From Thioalkalivibrio sp. (GTDB lineage Bacteria; Pseudomonadota; Gammaproteobacteria; Ectothiorhodospirales; Ectothiorhodospiraceae), in contig NZ_REBW01000169.1 in assembly GCF_007692535.1 (NCBI RefSeq), positions 1 to 45,742 on the forward strand: a stretch of 45,742 nt of DNA. The letters are read 5' to 3'. Positions 40,361 through 45,742 of this stretch are shown one piece after another. The notes below the pieces were generated by a model. The model had not been told where the DNA came from, made no database searches, and was given only the letters and a program-made list of their open reading frames with translations. Every line of letters begins with the position of its first letter. The first letter of the stretch is position 1. A program made the translations under genes and the position numbers.

Positions 40361-41485
40361 ATGAATACCTTCGGTACCCGGCCCACTCCCATCCGACCCG
40401 CTCACCGGATCCCGGCCTGTCGATGGCCCCTGGCCGGGCCACCCGGCCCGCGCCTCCGCGGGAGAATCCTTTGTAGAACCATCGCGGGCTGCACACTCCT
40501 GCTCGCGCTCGGTCTCGCCGGGTGCTCACCGGTGGCGACAGGACAGACGATGAACGGTTTCGACGTCTCCCAGCGGGACATTCCGCTGGCTGAAATCCAT
40601 CGCGGCGGGCCGCCGCGCGACGGCATCCCCGCCCTGACCGACCCCGAATTCGTGGCGGCCACGTCCGCCCATGGCCTGCAACCGGACGATCGCATCCTGG
40701 GACTCCACCGAAACGGCGTCAGCAAGGCCTACCCGCTTGGCATCATGAACTACCATGAGGTCGTGAACGATTTCGTCGCCGGCGAGGCGATCACCGTGAC
40801 CTATTGCCCGCTTTGCTTCACCGGAGTGGCCTTCGAGGCAAGGACCGACGACGGCTCGCGGCGCCTGTTCGGTGTATCCGGGCTACTGTACAACTCCGCG
40901 GTCCTGCTCTACGACCGCGACAGCGAGTCTCTCTGGTCCCAGATCTCCGCAACGGCCGTGACCGGCCCCAGGATCGGTGAGCAACTGACGATGGTTCCGG
41001 TGGACAACACCACCTGGAGTGCGTGGCGGCGCGAACACCCGGACACCCAGGTGCTGTCCCGGAACACCAATTACGCACGCAACTACGACCGCGATCCCTA
41101 TGCCGCCTACGCGGAGGACGATGCCCTGATGTTCCCGGTGGCATTCCGCATGCAGGGCAAGCATCCGAAGACCCCGGTGCTGGGCGTGCGCATCGAAGAC
41201 CAGGCCCGCGCCTACCCCTTCCCCGCCTTCCCCGAAACCGGACGCCACCGCCTGGAGGACACCCTGGCTGGCCAGGAAATCACGCTGCTGATCGACGCCG
41301 ATGCGCAGAGCGGTCGGGTCCTCGATGCCCGGGGCGAGGAGATGCCGAGCATGATCGCCTACTGGTTCGCCTGGTTCGCTTTTCACCCGCACACCGAACG
41401 CTACACTGGCGACCCGGCACCGCTGCCGCTGCCCGACGTCACCCGCGCCCCGTCGCTCCCCGATACGGATCAGACGTCGAGGTAA
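40361..41485 (+). CDS. DUF3179 domain-containing lipoprotein
   Basis: A 374-residue exported protein of unknown function. A basic Arg/Pro-rich start is followed by a hydrophobic segment and the lipobox LAGC near residue 50, so it is predicted to be lipidated at that cysteine. The DUF3179 core follows: GHRVNG-type KAYPLGIMNYHEVVNDF, TYCPLCFTGVAFE with two conserved cysteines, RLFGVSGLLYNSAVLLYDR, and DSESLWSQI. Later TQVLSRNTNYARNYDRDPYA and KTPVLGVRIEDQARAYPF are usual. The CPLC pair suggests metal or thiol chemistry (inference). The start at 40361 is likelier than 40127, which overlaps the rhomboid gene. The 3' end overlaps srkA by 16 bases tail to tail. Confidence 0.83.
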   Translation: MNTFGTRPTPIRPAHRIPACRWPLAGPPGPRLRGRILCRTIAGCTLLLALGLAGCSPVATGQTMNGFDVSQRDIPLAEIHRGGPPRDGIPALTDPEFVAATSAHGLQPDDRILGLHRNGVSKAYPLGIMNYHEVVNDFVAGEAITVTYCPLCFTGVAFEARTDDGSRRLFGVSGLLYNSAVLLYDRDSESLWSQISATAVTGPRIGEQLTMVPVDNTTWSAWRREHPDTQVLSRNTNYARNYDRDPYAAYAEDDALMFPVAFRMQGKHPKTPVLGVRIEDQARAYPFPAFPETGRHRLEDTLAGQEITLLIDADAQSGRVLDARGEEMPSMIAYWFAWFAFHPHTERYTGDPAPLPLPDVTRAPSLPDTDQTSR

Positions 41486-42456
41486 ATGGGGGGCTCGTCA
41501 AGGGCGGCGGCCTGTTCACGCAGGGTCAGGATATGGTCCTCCCAATACCGCGTGGTGTAGAAGACCGGAAACGCCTGGACGAAAGCGGGATCGTCGGCGC
41601 GGCGTGCAAGCCAGGCTGCGTGGCGCAGGATGCGCAGTGTACGCAGCGGCGTGATCAGCGCCAGCTCGCGGCGGTCAAATCGCACGAAGGTCTCGTAACC
41701 CTCCAGCAGCGCCAGCATCTGGGAGGACATCTCCATCGCGTCGCCGGACAGAAACATCCAGAGATCCTGTACCGCAGGCCCGGTACAGGCGTCATCGAGG
41801 TCCACGAAGTGGGGGCCGGTCTCGGTCCACAGGATGTTACCGGGGTGCGTGTCGCCATGGAGGCGGATCTGCGGCACGGGGCCTGCCTCGGCAATCCGGC
41901 GCACGATGCGATCGAGGACGTCCGCACTGAGGTCGTCGTAGACCGATTCCAGCTCGACGGGGAGACGCTCGCTGGCGAGAACGTCTTCGCGTGCGATTTC
42001 GCCCAGTTCATCGGCGTCCAGGCGCTCACGAGCCTCGAAGTGTCCGGCGCGGCCAACCGCATGGATGCGCGCGATGAAGCGTCCGATGCGCACGAGGTTC
42101 TCGCGCTGCTCCAGGTCGGGAGTACGCCCGCCCTGCCGGGGATATAGGGCGAACAGAAAGCCCTGGTGGGGGTGCAGCGTCTCCCCCACGGCATCGGCCA
42201 TCGGCGCGACGACAGGAACCTCCTGGGCCGCGAGTTCCAGCGCGAAGGCGTGTTCCTCACGGATGGCCGCCTCGGACCAGCGCCCCGGTCGATAGAACTT
42301 TACGACCACCGGCGCGGCATCCTCGATGCCGACCTGATAGACCCGGTTCTCGTAGCTGTTGAGCGCCAGCAACCGACCGTCTGCGCGCAGCCCGGTGGAC
42401 TCCACGGCGTCCAGAATGACTTCCGGCTTCAGACGGGCATAGGGATGGACGCTCAT
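41470..42456 (-). CDS. srkA: Stress response kinase A (SrkA/YihE)
   Basis: A 328-residue aminoglycoside-phosphotransferase-like Ser/Thr kinase; in E. coli it protects stressed cells against death. The ATP-binding lysine is in VVVKFYRPGRW near residue 53. The catalytic loop is HGDTHPGN at 200-207 and the metal-binding motif DLDD at 219-222. LNSYENRVYQVG and FYTTRYWEDH are SrkA marks. Length matches E. coli (328). ATG 42456 or GTG 42462 could be the start; neither has a clear ribosome-binding site. It is convergent with the DUF3179 gene and diverges from mdh. Confidence 0.92.
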   Translation of the reverse strand: MSVHPYARLKPEVILDAVESTGLRADGRLLALNSYENRVYQVGIEDAAPVVVKFYRPGRWSEAAIREEHAFALELAAQEVPVVAPMADAVGETLHPHQGFLFALYPRQGGRTPDLEQRENLVRIGRFIARIHAVGRAGHFEARERLDADELGEIAREDVLASERLPVELESVYDDLSADVLDRIVRRIAEAGPVPQIRLHGDTHPGNILWTETGPHFVDLDDACTGPAVQDLWMFLSGDAMEMSSQMLALLEGYETFVRFDRRELALITPLRTLRILRHAAWLARRADDPAFVQAFPVFYTTRYWEDHILTLREQAAALDEPPIYLDV

Positions 42457-42726
42457 ACGCACAGTCTACGTTGCGCGCCCCCCAGGTGCGCGAAATACTC
42501 ACCCCGCTCCGCTGACCCGTGCCCACAGTGGACGCTGCCTCGATCCGGGTCGGGCGGAGCCGCGCCTCCGGATTCACCCAGGCCGGCGATACGCATACAC
42601 TACCCCAACAGCGCAACAGGAATTACCCAGCCTTGCGTCGTCGCCCCCTTCGCGTGCCGCAACCGGAGACGGCAGCGCAAAGGCGCCACGCCTGCTGCCC
42701 ACGAACCATTCAACGGGGAAGAGATC

Positions 42727-43683
42727 ATGAAGATTTCAGTCGTAGGAGCCGGGGGCAACGTCGGCGCAGCCGCGGCGCTGACCATTGCCCAACGCGATTT
42801 CGCCCAGGAGGTCGTGGCCATCGATCTCGAAATAAAGCGGGAGGACCGAACCTTCAATCCCGCCAAAGGCCGCGCCCTGGACCAGTGGCACACGTCACCA
42901 ATCCACCTCTTCGACACCCGGGTCCATGGCACGACCGACTACGCCGCCACCAGCGATTCCGACATCTGCATCATTACCGCCGGCGTGCCGCGCCGGCCCG
43001 GGATGAGCCGCGACGACCTGCTCAGCACCAATGCCGAAATCGTCAGACCGGTGGCGGAAAAACTGGCCCATTACTCACCCGGGACCATCCTCATTGTGGT
43101 GTCGAACCCGCTCGATGCCATGACCTATGTCGCCTACAGGGCGAGCGGTCTGCCGGCGGAGCGGGTCATGGGCATGGCCGGTCTGCTGGATACGGCCCGC
43201 TTCCGCGCCTTTCTCGCCGAAGAACTCGCGGTCTCGCCGAAAGACATCCAGACGCAGATCCTGGGTGGCCACGGTGACACGATGGTGCCCCTGCCCCGTT
43301 ACACGACCGTGGCCGGCATCCCGGTCACGCAACTGATCAGCGGGGAGAAACTGGACGCCATCATCGAACGGACAAAGTTCGGCGGTGGGGAATTCGTCGG
43401 CATCATGGGCACCTCCGCCTGGTACGCACCCGGCGCGGCGGCGGCGCAGATGGCGGAAGCGATCGCCCTGGACCAGAACCGGATCTTCCCCTGCGCCGCC
43501 TGGTTGACCGGACAGTACGGCCTGAAAGACCTGTTCGTGGGTGTGCCGGTCAAGCTGGGCAAGGGCGGAATCAAGCAGATACTGGAACTGGAGCTCGACG
43601 CGGACGAGAAGGCGCTGCTCGAGACGTCGGCCCAGGACGTGCGCCGCTCATTCGAGGACCTCGGACGCTTGATGCAGTTCTGA
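42727..43683 (+). CDS. mdh: Malate dehydrogenase (LDH-like type)
   Basis: A 318-residue NAD-dependent enzyme oxidising malate to oxaloacetate in the TCA cycle. The Rossmann motif is VGAGGNVGAAAA (residues 5-16). GVPRRPGMSRDDLL gives the malate-specific arginine loop (RRPGMSRDDL). VSNPLDAMTYV has the substrate Asn, and QILGGHGDTMVPL the catalytic histidine. The sequence MTYVAYRASGLPAERVMGMAG is typical of the LDH-like MDH group rather than the E. coli type. GGGGAAGAG precedes ATG 42727; longer in-frame codons back to 42166 lie over srkA. It stands alone, without other TCA genes nearby. Confidence 0.96.
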   Translation: MKISVVGAGGNVGAAAALTIAQRDFAQEVVAIDLEIKREDRTFNPAKGRALDQWHTSPIHLFDTRVHGTTDYAATSDSDICIITAGVPRRPGMSRDDLLSTNAEIVRPVAEKLAHYSPGTILIVVSNPLDAMTYVAYRASGLPAERVMGMAGLLDTARFRAFLAEELAVSPKDIQTQILGGHGDTMVPLPRYTTVAGIPVTQLISGEKLDAIIERTKFGGGEFVGIMGTSAWYAPGAAAAQMAEAIALDQNRIFPCAAWLTGQYGLKDLFVGVPVKLGKGGIKQILELELDADEKALLETSAQDVRRSFEDLGRLMQF

Positions 43684-44013
43684 CGGCCGCGGTGCCGGGG
43701 CTCTTCAGGTCGTCTCCAGGGACCGAAAAACGCCTCGATTACCCGTTCAGGGCAGGGTCGGCAGACCCCGTCCTGGAGGAAAACGCAGAAAAAACTGGTA
43801 GTTTGGGTGAATTCCGGTTGATAATGGGGGCGAGGTAACAGTATCGGGCGCTATATCGCGTTAGGCGACAGTTCAGGCATGGTCTTGCAGATTCCAATCC
43901 TTCGTCTGTTCCAGGCATTACGGAATGAGGGCATACAGCCCTTGTCGACCTGGTAGCCCTTCAGTATTTCCTCGCAATCGATCGACAACAATTACACAGC
44001 ACAGGTAAAAGAA
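43684..44013 (+). promoter_or_regulatory. Long leader region upstream of the cold-shock gene
   Basis: About 330 bases without a gene between mdh and the cold-shock gene. It is less GC-rich near its 3' end, and a GATAAT -10-like element at 43820-43825 would give a transcript leader of nearly 190 bases. A long 5' leader is normal for cold-shock mRNAs, which fold differently in the cold. No good -35 is seen, so the promoter is unproven. Confidence 0.4.
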
Positions 44014-44217
44014 ATGGCTACAGGTACAGTGAAGTGGTTCAGTGACGAAAAGGGTTTTGGTTTCATCTCCCCGTCCGATGGTTCGAAAGACGTCTTTGTT
44101 CACCATAGCGCCATCCAGGGCAGCGGCTTCAAGTCGCTGGCGGAAGGCCAGACCGTGTCCTTCGACGTCGAGCAGGGTCCCAAGGGTCCCAGCGCTGCCA
44201 ACGTCAAGCCCGAGTAA
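44014..44217 (+). CDS. Cold-shock protein (CspA family)
   Basis: A 67-residue single-domain RNA chaperone that melts mRNA secondary structure. The cold-shock domain is complete: [17 protein letters not shown] carries RNP-1 (KGFGFI), and DVFVHHSAI carries RNP-2 (VFVHH). The sequence continues [23 protein letters not shown], typical of CspA/CspE. Weak ribosome-binding site AAAAGAA. Cold induction cannot be told from constitutive expression by sequence alone. A clear terminator follows. Confidence 0.96.
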   Translation: MATGTVKWFSDEKGFGFISPSDGSKDVFVHHSAIQGSGFKSLAEGQTVSFDVEQGPKGPSAANVKPE

Positions 44218-44251
44218 ACCGGGCAGTCCGGGCGCATGACGCCTGGAGTGG

Positions 44252-44280
44252 AAAGTCCCGCCCTGTGCGGGACTTTTTTA
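44252..44280 (+). terminator. Rho-independent terminator after the cold-shock gene
   Basis: Stem AAAGTCCCG pairs with CGGGACTTT around loop CCCTGTG and is followed by T-rich sequence (TTTTTTA). Confidence 0.9.
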
Positions 44281-44383
44281 TGCAGCCCTTGCGTCTGCTT
44301 TCATGCACGTTGCCGGGTGCATGAGTCCGGGTCCCCGTCCTGACCCTCACGCCAAAAGTCACCACCGATCAACGAGGTATACG

Positions 44384-44854
44384 ATGCCCAACGAACGCTG
44401 CAGGCAGATGGAGCAACTGTCCCGCGAGCACGACGAGGGGATGGCCTTTGCGGACCGGATCTCCGAGCTGGCCAGCGATGGCAGCGAGGAGAGCCTTGCG
44501 GAGGGAGTCAGGCTGGTCCAGGCGTACTACCAGGAAGAACTGGAACAGCATCTGCAGCACGAGGAGCAGACGATCTTCGCGCCGATCGTGCAGTTTCATC
44601 GGGAGCATTTTTCCCTTTGCGTCCGATTGGGCACCGAGCACGGACTCTTGCGGACCATGGCCACGGGCATGCGCCTCGAGACCGCGCAAAGGGATCTGCC
44701 GGCCTTCGCCGACATCCTGAGGAAGCACACCGTGGCCGAGGAGGAGGAGCTGTTGCCTCTGGTCGAATCGCTGTTCACGCCCGAGCAACTCGATGCCGTG
44801 ATGCATTTCACGCCTCTGCCCGGAACCCCGCATGGCCGCGGCCCGGCCAACTGA
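44384..44854 (+). CDS. Hemerythrin-like domain protein
   Basis: A 156-residue four-helix-bundle protein likely to bind a non-heme di-iron site. Metal-ligand candidates lie in SREHDEGM (H16), EQHLQHEEQTIF (H56, H59, E60-E62), LGTEHGLLR (H86) and LRKHTVAEEEELLPL (H115, E119). No signal peptide or membrane segment is present, so it is probably cytoplasmic, possibly O2, NO or iron sensing or storage (inference). GAGG lies six bases before ATG 44384; codons upstream of it in frame have no family similarity. It precedes darP by about 40 bases. Confidence 0.82.
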   Translation: MPNERCRQMEQLSREHDEGMAFADRISELASDGSEESLAEGVRLVQAYYQEELEQHLQHEEQTIFAPIVQFHREHFSLCVRLGTEHGLLRTMATGMRLETAQRDLPAFADILRKHTVAEEEELLPLVESLFTPEQLDAVMHFTPLPGTPHGRGPAN

Positions 44855-44894
44855 GCGACCCCGGCACCTCGACACGAGAGCCACCTTCCAGGAC

Positions 44895-45425
44895 ATGGAC
44901 GATCACGACATCGACGACGCCCCGGCGCTCCCCAGCAAGTCCCAGCGCAAGCGGGAAAGCAACGCGCTGCAGGATCTCGGCCGGGCGCTGGTGAAACTTC
45001 CCGAGGAGCGCGTCAGGCGGCTGGACCTACCCGACGCGCTGCGCGTTGCCGTGCTGGAGGCCCAGCGCATCCAGAGCCACGGCGCATTGCGTCGGCAGAT
45101 GCAATACATCGGGAAGCTGATGCGCGATGTCGATGCCGATCCGATTGCCGGTCAGCTCGCAGAGATCCGCGGCACATCCGATCGCGCCAAGGCGGCGTTT
45201 CACGCGCTGGAACACTGGCGGGACCGACTGCTGGCCGATGATCAGGCACTCACCGAGTGGCTGGCCCGCCACCCGGAATGTGACATCCAGCAACTGCGTC
45301 AATTGATACGGAACGCCCGCAAGGAGGCTGCCCAGGGCAATCCCCCGCGTTCCAGCCGCGCACTGTTCCGCATGCTGGCGCAGGCCAGCGACGCGTCTCA
45401 GGGCGACGATACGGAATCGGGATAG
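44895..45425 (+). CDS. darP: Ribosome-associated protein DarP (YjgA)
   Basis: A 176-residue protein of the YjgA family, which associates with 50S ribosomal precursors and promotes late 50S assembly. The family core begins SKSQRKRESNALQDLGRALV, continues LPEERVRRLDLPDALRVAVLEAQRI, then GALRRQMQYIGKLMRDVD, and ends in helical ALEHWRDRLLADDQAL and QLRQLIRNARKE. The start at 44895 (MDDHDIDDAP) is preferred; an upstream in-frame codon at 44832 would overlap the hemerythrin-like gene. AGG precedes the ATG. Length matches E. coli (183). Confidence 0.93.
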   Translation: MDDHDIDDAPALPSKSQRKRESNALQDLGRALVKLPEERVRRLDLPDALRVAVLEAQRIQSHGALRRQMQYIGKLMRDVDADPIAGQLAEIRGTSDRAKAAFHALEHWRDRLLADDQALTEWLARHPECDIQQLRQLIRNARKEAAQGNPPRSSRALFRMLAQASDASQGDDTESG

Positions 45426-45429
45426 TCCT

Positions 45430-45461
45430 GTAGGTCGGGTTAGCGCAGCGTAACCCGACGA
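45430..45461. repeat. 32-bp repeat, copy A
   Basis: GTAGGTCGGGTTAGCGCAGC and GTAACCCGACGA form an internal palindrome (TCGGGTTA-GCG-AGCG-TAACCCGA). Copy B, 80 bases further on, differs by one base. Such GTCGGGTTAGCG units are dispersed in several gammaproteobacteria (recalled). Confidence 0.8.
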
Positions 45462-45509
45462 CGTGCCGGGGACGACGCTATTTTGCGCCCATGGGTGGGG
45501 TGCGAGGCT

Positions 45510-45541
45510 GTAGGTCGGGTTAGCGTAGCGTAACCCGACGA
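45510..45541. repeat. 32-bp repeat, copy B
   Basis: Same unit as copy A with T instead of C after TTAGCG, in the same orientation. The two copies flank about 48 bases. Confidence 0.8.
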
Positions 45542-45554
45542 GCCGGGAAGGACT

Positions 45555-45638
45555 CATGGAGTGCGGGAGCTTCCTCCCGCTATGCGGCTTCGGCGATGAT
45601 CCAGTGCCCACAGCGGCGGCAAGCCGCCGCACTCGACA
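45555..45638 (+). repeat. REP-like intergenic repeat, copy 5
   Basis: CATGGAGTGCGGGAGCTTCC, TCCCGCTAT, a centre with GATGATCCAGTGCCCACAGC, and the right half GCGGCAAGCCGCCGCACTCG. The centre matches copy 4 in inverse orientation. Confidence 0.8.
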
Positions 45639-45742
45639 GGCGCTTGCGCTTTCATCACTCGCGACACCGCGCTCCGCGGCCATGGGCATTAAACGGCTTC
45701 CTCGGTAGGCTTTTCTGTTCCAAAGGCCACGGAATCCCGCAA

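Larger units (their letters stand above)
45426..45742. other. Repeat-rich intergenic end of window
   Basis: After darP there is no credible gene. The stretch holds two copies of a 32-bp repeat and a full REP-like element, then about 100 bases with no recognised feature. Confidence 0.7.

Noticed and set aside
45027-45689. 220-codon minus-strand ORF
   Set aside because: It crosses the repeat cluster and runs antisense to darP; the open frame is partly repeat-encoded.

Overview
The window is GC-rich chromosomal DNA from a gammaproteobacterium. I see no phage, plasmid, transposase or CRISPR signal. Gene content and order (alaS-lysC-csrA-tRNA-Ser, pncC-recA-recX next to mutS, sdhCDAB-sdhE-ygfX, an RpfE-like gene before prfB-lysS, a FdxA-type ferredoxin, pentaheme nitrite reductase) fit the Ectothiorhodospiraceae/Thioalkalivibrio area. 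That placement is an inference from synteny, not a computed result. Almost all genes are housekeeping or stress genes, and many abut or overlap by 1-4 bases.

Layout. 1-2.6 kb: two small heat-shock proteins (minus) opposite cbpA-cbpM (plus), with a possible sigma-32 type promoter before cbpA. 2.7-9.4 kb: tRNA-Ser(GCU), csrA, lysC, alaS, recX, recA and pncC, all on minus. 9.6-15.0 kb: mutS, fdxA, a DUF1249 gene (minus) and phosphoglucomutase. 15.05-19.5 kb: the succinate dehydrogenase operon sdhCDAB-sdhE (minus), ending in one ORF that joins a YgfX-like membrane domain to a NifU-type Fe-S domain. 19.6-23.9 kb: ygfZ, a 54-residue membrane protein, an EF-G-like GTPase and a HAD hydrolase. 24.4-30.5 kb: a PsiE-like gene, an RpfE-like gene, prfB (read through a programmed +1 frameshift) and lysS; then rluB, moaB and a second PsiE-like gene. 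30.7-33.4 kb: an Atg22-type MFS transporter and PPK2. 33.8-36.0 kb: nrfA-nrfH, a respiratory ammonifying nitrite reductase and its quinol-oxidising partner, then tRNA-Val(GAC). 36.3-45.4 kb: a YfcH-like epimerase, glutathionyl-hydroquinone reductase, a RibD-C reductase, a rhomboid protease, a DUF3179 lipoprotein, the SrkA kinase, malate dehydrogenase, a cold-shock protein, a hemerythrin-like protein and DarP/YjgA. 45.4-45.7 kb is repeat DNA.

How it works together. Central metabolism (SDH, MDH, PGM), anaerobic nitrite respiration (NrfAH), translation (AlaRS, LysRS, RF2, EF-G-like, RluB, DarP), genome maintenance (RecA, RecX, MutS) and protein or redox stress (Hsp20, CbpA/M, SrkA, hemerythrin, GHR) are represented. 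Between genes there are several repeat families: an ~80-bp REP-like element (five copies plus one fragment), a ~169-bp imperfect palindrome, a 32-bp direct repeat pair and an ~80-bp hairpin after rluB.

I did not find a clearly new multi-gene system. The best leads are the YgfX-NifU composite ORF with an internal ribosome-binding site and start, the nrfA-nrfH unit with an inverted repeat upstream, the repeat families (one overlaps the ppk2 stop codon, and a fragment overlaps the alaS stop codon), and the paired PsiE-like genes.
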